A stretch of DNA of 52,300 nt. It comes from Pirellulales bacterium (lineage in GTDB: Bacteria > Planctomycetota > Planctomycetia > Pirellulales > JADZDJ01). The DNA lies in contig JADZDJ010000030.1 in assembly GCA_020851115.1 (NCBI GenBank), positions 1 to 52,300 of the forward strand. The letters run 5' to 3'. Under the pieces are notes generated by a model, which saw only the letters and a program-made list of their open reading frames with translations, was not told the origin of the DNA and did no database searches. This document shows, in pieces, positions 1-7,567 of the stretch; within the stretch, counting starts at the first letter, position 1; the number at the start of each line of letters is the position of its first letter. The translations under genes were made by a program, and so were the position numbers.

Positions 1-115
1 GATGACAATACCGTGTATGGCAAACCCGGAAATGTACATCGCACATACCAAATTGCCGTCCTTTCGCAATTGAAGTTGCGTGGATTGGGTAACTGCCTAT
101 TTCCTCTAAAGTTAG

Positions 116-481
116 CGCTGGCCCTGGTGCTTTCTCGTGCAGGACGACGACCATTCCTACGTTGGCGTGCGATACGTCGAGCGCAATTCGCTATGGGCCA
201 ACCTGGTAATTCCAGCCGAGCATTGGCCGTGGTCGAGTTTGGCCCGGAGGGCGCAACCAAAACATGGATTCCCGATCCTGGCCGACTGGCCGCTACCATG
301 ACCGGCCAACGGGATCGAGATGGTAAACCGTCCACCATCGCAGGCCGAGTTCGCAGCGCTGCGAAAGTCCGTCGGTCGCGGTTGTCCGTTGGGAAATAAC
401 CGTTGGACGGCAGCCACGGCGCAACTGCTGAGAACCGAGTTCACGCTGCGCATGCGCGGCAGACCGAGGCTGTCGACCTGA
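116..481 (+). pseudogene. REP-associated tyrosine transposase (RAYT) remnant, C-terminal part
   Basis: Reading the frame through the codon at 140 gives the typical end of a RAYT/IS200-like Y1 transposase: a YVERN motif followed by a WPWSSL motif, then a VNRP segment, an ALR(K/R)S stretch and a terminal RGRPR-like basic tail. The open frame begins only after a TAG at 113, so the catalytic HUH and tyrosine part is absent. An in-frame TGA at 299-301 sits where family members have an arginine codon, and a nearby tryptophan is replaced by glycine. The gene is therefore dead. RAYTs normally mobilise or maintain REP palindromes, and a REP-like palindrome lies at 1129-1212. Identification rests on motif memory, not on an alignment. 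Confidence 0.7.
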
Positions 482-593
482 GGGGAGCTTGTTCTCAACT
501 TGCCCAACTTTACCAAATTTGGCGGCTGTCAGCTTTTCTCCGCCCCGGCTTCGCGGCCATGGCGTTGATCGTCGCACGGGCCGGATTCATGTA

Positions 594-622
594 TTGACGG
601 CGACTGTTTGTGCGAGTGCAAT
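594..622 (+). promoter_or_regulatory. Candidate sigma-70 promoter of the OsmC gene
   Basis: TTGACG (594-599) and TGCAAT (617-622) are separated by 17 bases. This would place the transcription start about 20 bases ahead of the ribosome-binding site AGGAGG that precedes the ATG at 649. The -35 box is close to consensus and the -10 box has two mismatches. Confidence 0.35.
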
Positions 623-648
623 AAAGCAATTGTCACAGGAGGTCAAAG

Positions 649-1110
649 ATGTCGGAACACAAGGCAACGATCCATTGGCAGCGCCACGATGCCGACTTTT
701 TGTCCGGCAAGTTTTCTCGCGATCATACCTGGTCGTTTGACGGCGGGGCGAGCATTGCGGCGTCGGCGAACCCAGAAATCGTGCGGCCACCGTTGACCAG
801 CCCCGCGGCGGTCGATCCCGAAGAAGCGCTGGTCGCGTCCATTTCTAGCTGTCACATGCTCACGTTCTTGTATTTGGCGGCGAAACGTGGATTTCAAATC
901 GACAGCTATACCGACAGCGCCGTTGGCACGATGACGAAGAACGAGAAGGGAATCCCCTGGGTAAGTGCCGCTCGGTTGCGCCCCGAAATCGTCTTTGGTG
1001 GCGATCAACGGCCGACCCAAGAAGAAGTAGCCGAACTCCATCATCAAGCCCACAAGCTTTGTTTTATTGCTAATTCGGTGAAAGCGGACATCACCGTAGA
1101 GGCAGATTGA
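649..1110 (+). CDS. OsmC/Ohr family peroxiredoxin-like protein
   Basis: A 153-residue cytoplasmic protein of the OsmC family, which are thiol peroxidases acting on organic hydroperoxides. The motif SSCHMLTFLYLAA in the middle carries the peroxidatic cysteine on the central helix, and HKLCFIANSV near the C-terminus supplies the second cysteine, so both catalytic thiols are present. Length matches the family. A strong Shine-Dalgarno AGGAGGT lies eight bases before the ATG at 649. It stands alone, with a dead transposase upstream and a REP-like palindrome downstream. Whether it is an OsmC, an Ohr or one of the less defined subfamilies cannot be settled from motifs. Confidence 0.88.
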   Translation: MSEHKATIHWQRHDADFLSGKFSRDHTWSFDGGASIAASANPEIVRPPLTSPAAVDPEEALVASISSCHMLTFLYLAAKRGFQIDSYTDSAVGTMTKNEKGIPWVSAARLRPEIVFGGDQRPTQEEVAELHHQAHKLCFIANSVKADITVEAD

Positions 1111-1128
1111 TCGCCAAGGAAAGACTTT

Positions 1129-1212
1129 CCGTAGCCGCGAGGCTCGGAGCGACTTTCCGAGCCTCGCCCGTGAGGAAGCGAGGCCGCCTCAGCCGCGCAC
1201 TGATGGCTACGG
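1129..1212. repeat. REP-like palindromic element
   Basis: A nested inverted repeat follows the OsmC gene. The outer arms are CCGTAGCC (1129-1136) and GGCTACGG (1205-1212). Inside them is a perfect 11-base stem, GCGAGGCTCGG (1137-1147) and CCGAGCCTCGC (1157-1167), around a nine-base loop. The 9-mer GACTTTCCG occurs directly before the element and again in the loop. There is no T-run, so it is not a standard terminator. A RAYT remnant about 0.65 kb away suggests a REP element, but no second copy was recognised in this window. Confidence 0.55.
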
Positions 1213-1258
1213 CGCCAATGCGACAACACGTCGTTTACGTCCATGCGGAGGACAGCCA

Positions 1259-1696
1259 ATGGATCCGTTCCTGCAAGCTGCGATTGAAGAAGCCGAGAGG
1301 GGATTGGCCGAAGGAGGCATTCCGATTGGCTCGGTGTTGGTGTATGGCGAGAAGATCATTGGACGCGGGCACAATCGGCGCATCCAGCGCGGCAGCACGG
1401 TGCTGCATGGCGAGATGGACGCGCTTGAAAATGCCGGCCGGCAGCCGGCGAAGGTCTATCGTGAATCGGTGATGTATACGACGCTTTCGCCTTGCTCGAT
1501 GTGCAGCGGGGCGATATTGTTGTATGGTATTCCGAAGGTGATCGTCGGTGAAAATCAGACTTTTTTGGGCGAGGAAGAACTGCTCCGCAGCCGCGGCGTC
1601 GGCGTCGAAGTGCGACAAGACGCCCGCTGCATCGAGTTGATGGGGCAGTTTATCGCAGCGCATCCGCAGTTGTGGAACGAAGACATCGGTCTGTAG
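1259..1696 (+). CDS. Cytosine deaminase, fungal (Fcy1) type
   Basis: A 145-residue zinc-dependent deaminase of the cytidine deaminase fold. The zinc ligands are HGE (His50, catalytic Glu52) and PCSMC (Cys79, Cys82). Throughout it resembles yeast cytosine deaminase Fcy1 rather than the large bacterial CodA amidohydrolase or TadA. GGIPIGSVLV, TLSPCSMCSGAI and YGIPKVIVGEN have direct counterparts, and the terminal WNEDIG matches the yeast WFEDIG end, whose aspartate contacts cytosine. Conversion of cytosine to uracil in pyrimidine salvage is the likely reaction. The start at 1259 gives the expected length. No permease or CodA-like gene is adjacent. Substrate is inferred from this resemblance. 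Confidence 0.85.
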   Translation: MDPFLQAAIEEAERGLAEGGIPIGSVLVYGEKIIGRGHNRRIQRGSTVLHGEMDALENAGRQPAKVYRESVMYTTLSPCSMCSGAILLYGIPKVIVGENQTFLGEEELLRSRGVGVEVRQDARCIELMGQFIAAHPQLWNEDIGL

Positions 1697-1903
1697 TCGA
1701 CTGCCCTGCGCTCAACCAGCAGGGGCGAAAGCGAAGCGAGGGGTGATCTGAAATTCGTAGGCCATCCGCAGGAGACGAGCCTTTCGCTGACGCTGGCCGA
1801 TGTTGATGGAAATCCTCGCACGGATTCGCCTCCGATGATCGAAAGGTCTTCGGCCCGTCTGCGAATGCCGCGTCGCGGCCCGGTCGTTTGTTGGCGTATG
1901 CAA

Positions 1904-3040
1904 ATGTACGATGTCATCGTTCTGGGCATTGGCGGAGTCGGCAGCGCCGCTTTATCTCATTTAGCGCGTCGCGGCGTCCGCGTATTGGGGCTTGATCGTT
2001 TTCCTCCAGGGCATGGTCGCGGTAGTTCGCACGGTCGGACGCGAGTGATTCGGCAAGCCTATTTCGAGCATCCCGATTATGTGCCGCTGCTGCTGCGAGC
2101 ATATCAATTGTGGCGCGAACTTGCGGAGCGATTGGGCATGCCGCTCTATCGCGAAGTGGGCTTGCTGCAGGTGGGTCCGCCTGAGGGCGAAGTCGTGCCG
2201 GGAGTACGGCGCGCGGCTCAATTGCACGGTTTGGAGATCGAAAATTTCCTGGCCCAGGAAGTAATGACGGAGTTTCCTCAATTTCGCATTCCCAGTGGGT
2301 GGGAAGGTGTGTTGGAGCGCCGAGCCGGTTATCTCAATGTGGAAGATTGCGTGCTTGCCCATTTGGACGATGCTCAACAAAACGGCGCGGAACTGAAGTG
2401 CGGCGTGGCGGTGCATGGTTGGCACGCGCAAAGCGGCGGAGTGGTAGTGGAAGCCGACGCAGGTGAATTTCAAGCTGCGAAACTAGTCGTTGCCGCCGGC
2501 GCCTGGGCGGGCGCGCTGCTTGCCGATCTGGGAGTGCGGTTTGAAGTGCTGCGAAAGCCGCTGTACTGGTATCCGGCCAACAATCGGTCGCTGCAGGCCG
2601 ATTGTGGCTGCCCGACTTATTTGTTTGAAACGCCAAGGGGCATATTTTACGGTTTCCCGCAGATCGACGACGACGGCGTCAAAGTTGCCCAGCATAGCGG
2701 CGGCGTACCGGTGGCGGATCCACTCGAGGTCGATCGCAATCTGGATGCCGCAGACCAAGCGGCCGTTGAGCGATTTTTATCGGAGTTCGTGCCCGGCGTC
2801 GGTCGGCCGCACCTGAATCACGCGACGTGCATGTACACCATGTCGCCGGACGCAAATTTTGTGGTCGATTTGCATCCCCAACATCCAGAAGTCGCGTTTG
2901 CGGCTGGGCTTTCGGGGCACGGGTTTAAGTTTGCTTGCGTACTCGGCGAGGCTTTGGCGGATTTGACCCTTGCCGGCCGTACGGAGTTACCGATTGGCTT
3001 TCTGGGTTGCCGCCGTCGGCAGCTTGGTATAATTCGCTGA
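1904..3040 (+). CDS. N-methyl-L-tryptophan / monomeric sarcosine oxidase family flavoenzyme
   Basis: A 378-residue FAD-dependent amine oxidase. The N-terminus has the dinucleotide-binding motif GIGGVGSAA followed by an acidic residue at the end of the second strand (GLDRF), and SSHGRTRVIRQAYFEH matches the MTOX/MSOX family. Near the C-terminus CMYTMSPDANF contains the cysteine that covalently binds FAD in SolA and MSOX, followed by the conserved SGHGFKFA segment. The enzyme would demethylate N-methyl amino acids, giving formaldehyde and H2O2. The ATG at 1904 starts right at the FAD strand as in the family. An ATG at 1898 and an upstream frame to 1835 are alternatives. The exact substrate is not deducible. 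Confidence 0.85.
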   Translation: MYDVIVLGIGGVGSAALSHLARRGVRVLGLDRFPPGHGRGSSHGRTRVIRQAYFEHPDYVPLLLRAYQLWRELAERLGMPLYREVGLLQVGPPEGEVVPGVRRAAQLHGLEIENFLAQEVMTEFPQFRIPSGWEGVLERRAGYLNVEDCVLAHLDDAQQNGAELKCGVAVHGWHAQSGGVVVEADAGEFQAAKLVVAAGAWAGALLADLGVRFEVLRKPLYWYPANNRSLQADCGCPTYLFETPRGIFYGFPQIDDDGVKVAQHSGGVPVADPLEVDRNLDAADQAAVERFLSEFVPGVGRPHLNHATCMYTMSPDANFVVDLHPQHPEVAFAAGLSGHGFKFACVLGEALADLTLAGRTELPIGFLGCRRRQLGIIR

Positions 3041-3076
3041 CGCCGCTTCACCCGCTGACTCCGCTAGTAGTTCGTT

Positions 3077-4057
3077 ATGCGACCACGCTCCTTGTTCACC
3101 GCGCTGATTTACCTTGCAATCTGCGATGCCCTCCATGCCGTCGAATTTGGCTGGCAGGCATTGCCGGAGGGAGGCCTTGAATATCTCGTCCGAATTGAGC
3201 CTGGGTTGCTCGATTCGGTGCATGAAATCAGCAGCGAACTTCCCCGCGAAGCGCCTGAATTTCGCCAGATTAAAATCGTGGTAAGCGCCGAGAAGCTGCC
3301 CAACGAAGGAACGCTGCCGCCTCAGTCCGACAGTCCAAAGCGAGAATTCGCGGCCAGCGAAGCGATGCCTTCCACACCTGCAAATGCTCGCACCTTTGCC
3401 GTGGGCTGGCAGGAATTGCCCGGCGGTAGTATAGAATACATCGTTCGCGTCGAGCCGGCGCAGCTTGCATCGTTTCACGAAGCCGTTGTCCGGCTGCCAA
3501 ACAACACCCCAGCGGCCCGTCGCGTGCGCGTCGTGGCGAGCGCGGAAAAGCTGCCGGGCGAAGGGACGCTGCCGCAGTCAATCGATCAAAACGAGCGGAA
3601 ACCGTCGGGCGGTGATAGTACGGCACCGCTGCCGGATATGGCTCCGAATCGACCCGACGTCGCGCCGCCTGCGACGATTAACGTGCCGAGCGCTTACACC
3701 GATTCGCCTCCTGCAGCGCCAATCAATCCCATTAGCGCGGCAATGCGCGGTACGTCAAGTTTGCCTTGGTCACAAGCAAATCGAGAACCCAACGAGCAAT
3801 CCACGCCTCCCGCACCCGTTGCTGCGGATCGAACGCAAGTCCCGCATTTGGACGCGAATAGCCTTCCCGGCGGCAAAAGCTATGCGCTCAAAGTGGAAAC
3901 GCCCGAATCGCGCCCGTGGCTGCCGCTGATGGCGGCACTGGTCGCGCTGTTCGCATCGCTGGGGGTGAATGTCTATCTCGCCTGGATTCACCAATCGCTA
4001 CGGGCTAATTACCGCTCACTTGCGGCAAGCAATCGAGGGGAGTCGACGACGGCGTGA
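3077..4057 (+). CDS. Planctomycete hypothetical protein, two internal repeats and a C-terminal membrane anchor
   Basis: Not recognised as a characterised family. The 326-residue product starts with a signal-like segment (about residues 1-21). Two homologous units of about 60 residues follow (about 24-83 and 109-168). Each begins GWQ.LP.GG..EY and ends in a conserved AEKLP.EGTLP segment. Next is a long proline-rich, low-complexity linker and one transmembrane helix at about residues 283-305 (WLPLMAALVALFASLGVNVY), then a short basic tail. The layout suggests a tail-anchored envelope protein with a paired small beta-rich domain outside. It lies 36 bases after the oxidase gene in the same direction. 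I infer an envelope location, and no function. Confidence 0.7.
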   Translation: MRPRSLFTALIYLAICDALHAVEFGWQALPEGGLEYLVRIEPGLLDSVHEISSELPREAPEFRQIKIVVSAEKLPNEGTLPPQSDSPKREFAASEAMPSTPANARTFAVGWQELPGGSIEYIVRVEPAQLASFHEAVVRLPNNTPAARRVRVVASAEKLPGEGTLPQSIDQNERKPSGGDSTAPLPDMAPNRPDVAPPATINVPSAYTDSPPAAPINPISAAMRGTSSLPWSQANREPNEQSTPPAPVAADRTQVPHLDANSLPGGKSYALKVETPESRPWLPLMAALVALFASLGVNVYLAWIHQSLRANYRSLAASNRGESTTA

Positions 4058-4114
4058 CGCGCGTTTCCGAACCCGACCCGCGTGTATTTGGAAACGCAGC
4101 AATGGTTCAGCGGC

Positions 4115-5005
4115 TTACGGTCGCGTCTTTTTCGACGGTTGCTGACTGGCCATGCTGACTGCGGAAAGATTGCCCGCCACTTGCTCGATGACGAGCGCGA
4201 ATTGGCTTCGTCGATCCTCATCGACGTGATTCAATCGTCCGGCGAGTTTTCGCATGCCTTGCGGGTTCGTCTCGGAGGTGCTCGAGACGTTGCCCAAGAA
4301 CGCTACTGTTTCCGTGAAATTGTGGTCGATGGTTTTACCTAACCAACCCTGGAACATTTTGGCGAGCAGTTCCACGCCGGCGTTTTCGACGTGCAAGAAT
4401 AGGTCGAGCCGGGCGGTGATATAGTAGCGGCCGTTGGTCTCGCGAATTTCGGCTGTCTTGAGCATCGCCACGCATTGGCCGCGGACCGGCCGCGGAAAGA
4501 GCGGCCCTTCGTAGGTTCCTTCGCCGTAGATGATGTTCGTGTCGTGGTCGCGATAAACAAACTCGGCGGTGCAGGTCGTGCCATCGCCGTCGGCAGCGCG
4601 AAAGTGATCGGCGTCGAGGCGGTCCATGCTAACACTGGTCACGCCCATGGACCGCCAAATGTTGACGACGATGTCGGGATTGGTCACCAAAAATTGAAAC
4701 AACGCCGGGTCGCAGTCGATTGTTTGCGTCGGTAGACGCCGAAAAATGCTGGTATCGTTGAGCACGGCCGCGACTTTAGCTTGCATTTCCGGCCGAAGTT
4801 GCTTCAGCGGAAGGGCGCGGAGGGCATCTTCACGAGCTGCTCGGCTGGTGGTGCTTTTGGCCGCTGGTTCGGCCGCTCGAAGAGCCGGCCGAGTGCTAGC
4901 ACTGCCGGCAGCCAGCAGGGCGAAGGCCATCGCAAGTGTTGTCCAGCGGCGCAAGCCACCACGGAGCCGGCGCGCAGCGCCAAGCCCACCGACGTCGAAT
5001 TTCAT
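4115..5005 (-). CDS. Secreted hypothetical protein (planctomycete)
   Basis: A 296-residue protein of unknown function. The N-terminus has an arginine-rich stretch followed by a hydrophobic core (LAMAFALLAAGSAS) and an Ala-rich cleavage region, so export is likely. The body contains IDCDPALFQFLVTNPD, SMDRLDADHFRAADGDGTTC and a C-terminal stretch reading KTIDHNFTETVAFLGN. It has no motif I can assign. A G-rich Shine-Dalgarno (GGGGGG) precedes the ATG at 5005. The gene converges with the repeat protein upstream (57 bases between stops). Planctomycetes carry many such conserved exported proteins. Confidence 0.65.
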   Translation of the reverse strand: MKFDVGGLGAARRLRGGLRRWTTLAMAFALLAAGSASTRPALRAAEPAAKSTTSRAAREDALRALPLKQLRPEMQAKVAAVLNDTSIFRRLPTQTIDCDPALFQFLVTNPDIVVNIWRSMGVTSVSMDRLDADHFRAADGDGTTCTAEFVYRDHDTNIIYGEGTYEGPLFPRPVRGQCVAMLKTAEIRETNGRYYITARLDLFLHVENAGVELLAKMFQGWLGKTIDHNFTETVAFLGNVSSTSETNPQGMRKLAGRLNHVDEDRRSQFALVIEQVAGNLSAVSMASQQPSKKTRP

Positions 5006-5945
5006 GTTCCCCCCTGCAACGTGCGCGGCAGACTTTGCCGCCTACAGGGGTTATTCGGCTTCGGCAGACCTTCAGGAACAGTGAAATTTTAGGGTTCAAG
5101 GTTCAGGGTGGAATGGTACAAGGTTGCCGCTCGCACACCATCGGGTTCATGTCAGTTTTAAAATCGTTCATGCGACTTGGCGGAAAATGGGCTATCGGCG
5201 TAATTGTGCGAATATTAAAAAGTTTTGCGCGGAAATGACGGAGCGAATAATGGGCAGTGTTTCCAGATCGCTGCGTAGATTGTCGCGGAGTTCATTTCCG
5301 CTTCCTTTCTGGGGGAGTGGCGGAAAATCGGGAGATGATAAGCGAAATGACACGGGAATTTCAGAAGGTACTTGACGTTCGAGCCGTGGCGGAGGTTGAT
5401 GGAAAAATGGCGCCATTGGTTAGAGGTTGGCGATTGGCTGCTCGAGGCTAGCTGCCAGTTAGGATGTGATATTTTATATACTTTACCCGCTGTTGCCGCG
5501 GCGAGTGATCAAGTTCTATCCCTGCGAAGATTGTGCATACGCGCCTCCCAACTTCGCAGACGTGTGCGTCGTGTCAGGTATTGAATTTTCAGCGCGAGTC
5601 AGGCCCGCCCGGTAGAAAGTCGCTCTACTAGTAGCTATCTGAGCGGCAGCGGAGGTAACGAGGTCGTCAAATCCTTCGATGGAATGGATCGTGCAACCAT
5701 CAACCACCGTCAAAACCTGCATGTCCCCATCGCGCCAGGGAAAAATTCCAAGAATGGCCGAGTTGACGGCAGCAACTTCGTGCACGACGATAGAAGAACC
5801 TAGGCGCAAAGACCGTTTGAAGAAAGTTCCATGGCCCGATTGAAGAACCAATCATCGCGGCATTTTGGCGAAGCAACTCACCCCCGACAGACGAGCTTGG
5901 GATCGGCATGATGCGGCATGCATTTCAGAAATGAGGAATTTCACG
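5006..5945. other. Gene-poor interval of about 0.94 kb
   Basis: No convincing gene was found. Short open frames exist on both strands (for example minus strand 5516-5851, 111 codons), but none shows a recognisable motif, a good ribosome-binding site or a family-like start. The left part contains imperfect copies of the short motif GGTTCA(A/G)GG around 5091-5110, a type of degenerate filler repeat seen elsewhere in the window. Confidence 0.5.
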
Positions 5946-6683
5946 ATGTCCACCTTCGCTGTCATTCTTGCGGCGGCCGGCAGTAGTAGCCGGTTTCACG
6001 ACAAGAACTACAAAAAGCCCTTTGCGCCGCTCGAAGGCCGGGCCGTTTGGTTGCATTCGGCGGAGAAGTTTATGGCCCGCAAGGATGTGGCACAATTGCT
6101 GCTGGTGATCGCCCTGGATGATCGAGAGTATTTTCAAGCGAAGTTCGCCGGGAACGCGGCGATTTTGGGGGTGGAAGTGGTCGAAGGGGGCGCTCAACGG
6201 GCTGATTCGATCCAGAAGGCGCTGGAAAAGGTGCGACCGGAGATCGATTTTGTCGCCGTTCACGACGCCGCGCGGCCGTGTCTTGCGGACCAGTGGATCA
6301 GCGACGTGTTTGCGGCAGCCGAGAAAGGCGGCGCAGCCATTCCGGCGATTCCCGTAAGTGGAACGCTGAAACGAGTTTCGAATCACTCGATTGTCGAAAC
6401 CGTTGCTCGCGATGGATTATGGGAGGCTCAAACGCCGCAAGTGTTTCGCCGCGAACTGCTCGTGCAAGCCTACGCCCAGCGCGGCAACTTTGCCGCCACG
6501 GATGATGCGCAATTGGTCGAGCGTGCTGGACACAAAGTGTCCGTCGTCACAGGCTCGGCAATTAATCTCAAAATCACCACTCGCGAAGATTTGCGATTGG
6601 CCGAACAGGCGATGAAAGCGCTTCCGCGGCCGAAACTCATGGGGCCAGCGCATCCGTTTGCAGATGATGACATGTGGCGATAG
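5946..6683 (+). CDS. ispD: 2-C-methyl-D-erythritol 4-phosphate cytidylyltransferase
   Basis: A 245-residue cytoplasmic enzyme of the non-mevalonate isoprenoid pathway that joins CTP and MEP to give CDP-ME. The N-terminal signature ILAAAGSSSRF with a downstream KKPFAPL supplies the CTP-binding glycine-rich loop and lysine. The VHDAARPCL motif contains the conserved aspartate and arginine. AQTPQVF and the TDDAQLVE segment are also typical. The ATG at 5946 is preceded by GAGGA and places the motif at residue 8, as in the family. Longer in-frame starts (5931, 5865) are less likely. ispF is not adjacent. Confidence 0.93.
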   Translation: MSTFAVILAAAGSSSRFHDKNYKKPFAPLEGRAVWLHSAEKFMARKDVAQLLLVIALDDREYFQAKFAGNAAILGVEVVEGGAQRADSIQKALEKVRPEIDFVAVHDAARPCLADQWISDVFAAAEKGGAAIPAIPVSGTLKRVSNHSIVETVARDGLWEAQTPQVFRRELLVQAYAQRGNFAATDDAQLVERAGHKVSVVTGSAINLKITTREDLRLAEQAMKALPRPKLMGPAHPFADDDMWR

Positions 6684-6757
6684 GAAGGGTCGGGATTCGG
6701 GATTTGAAACCGATCGTTGCGACAATCCCTGAACCCCGAACCCTCGCAGTCGGCGAT

Positions 6758-6785
6758 TTGATCGCGGAACGATACGTCCTAGAAT
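6758..6785 (+). promoter_or_regulatory. Candidate promoter of the DtxR-type regulator
   Basis: TTGATC (6758-6763) and TAGAAT (6780-6785) are 16 bases apart, upstream of the regulator gene. Directly after, TTGCAAA occurs twice (about 6794-6800 and 6803-6809), which could be a binding site but is not a recognisable DtxR or MntR box. Confidence 0.4.
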
Positions 6786-6838
6786 AGAATACTTGCAAAT
6801 CGTTGCAAAATGGGCTTTTTGTCGCAAAGGAATTACCC

Positions 6839-7498
6839 TTGGCAAGCCTCACGGTTGAGAATTACGTCAAAGCGATTTACCAGCTTTGCGCCGGACAAAA
6901 CGACGAACCTGCCGCGACGGGACAGCTTGCCGCGGCGCTACGGGTTTCTCCCGGTACCGTCACGAGCATGTTGAAAACACTCAGCGAGAGCAATCTGGCG
7001 GAGTATACGCCGCACCGCGGAGCGAAGTTGACGCTGCCGGGAACTGCGCTGGCATTGCGAGTGCTTCGACGGCATCGGCTGATCGAACTATTCTTGTCGC
7101 GAACGCTCGATTTGACCTGGGACGAAGTTCACGAAGAAGCCGAGCATATGGAACATGCCGTCAGCGATTTGCTGGTCGATCGGATTGATGCCTTTCTCGG
7201 CTATCCAAGCGCCGATCCGCACGGCGATCCTATTCCGCGCGCCGACGGATCAATGCAGCAATCGCCGGCGCGGTCGCTAGCGGCGTGCGATGAAGGAGAG
7301 CCATTCCGGCTGGTGCGAGTCGTCGATCAGTCGCCGGAATTCTTACGCTATCTCACGGCCGCTGAGTTGGAATTGGGCACGCAGGGCCGCGTCGTGACGA
7401 ATCGTACCGAAGCCGGTTCGGTTTCGGTCGAAGTCGCGGGACAAGTCACTTCGCTAGGGCGCGACGTGGCGGAGAAACTGCTCGTGGCAACGCCGTAG
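6839..7498 (+). CDS. DtxR/MntR-family metal-dependent transcriptional repressor
   Basis: About 219 residues. The N-terminal winged helix reads SLTVENYVKAIYQL, then LRVSPGTVTSMLKTL as the recognition helix, then the wing. The middle has the dimerisation and metal-binding part RRHRLIELFL, DEVHEEAEHMEHAVSD and the GDPIPRADG segment, all DtxR hallmarks. The glutamate and histidine ligands in HEEAEHMEHA are intact. A C-terminal FeoA/SH3-like domain follows (EFLRYLTAAELELGTQ). I chose the TTG at 6839 because AAAGGA precedes it by seven bases and the product then begins at the usual position. A TTG at 6803 is the longer alternative. It would respond to Fe(II) or Mn(II). Its target is not obvious here. 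Confidence 0.87.
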   Translation: MASLTVENYVKAIYQLCAGQNDEPAATGQLAAALRVSPGTVTSMLKTLSESNLAEYTPHRGAKLTLPGTALALRVLRRHRLIELFLSRTLDLTWDEVHEEAEHMEHAVSDLLVDRIDAFLGYPSADPHGDPIPRADGSMQQSPARSLAACDEGEPFRLVRVVDQSPEFLRYLTAAELELGTQGRVVTNRTEAGSVSVEVAGQVTSLGRDVAEKLLVATP

Positions 7499-7567
7499 CC
7501 GGCAGCCGCTGCGACTGGTAGGCAGAAAACTCCGCCCCGCTTAGCGCTGGGCGAAGCCCAATTCTAT

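Noticed and set aside
5516-5851. 111-codon minus-strand ORF in the gene-poor interval
   Set aside because: No ribosome-binding site, motif or family-like start; kept only as part of the interval description.
7520-7567. TGGGC-GAA-GCCCA hairpin between convergent genes as terminator
   Set aside because: The stem is only five base pairs and there is no T-run.
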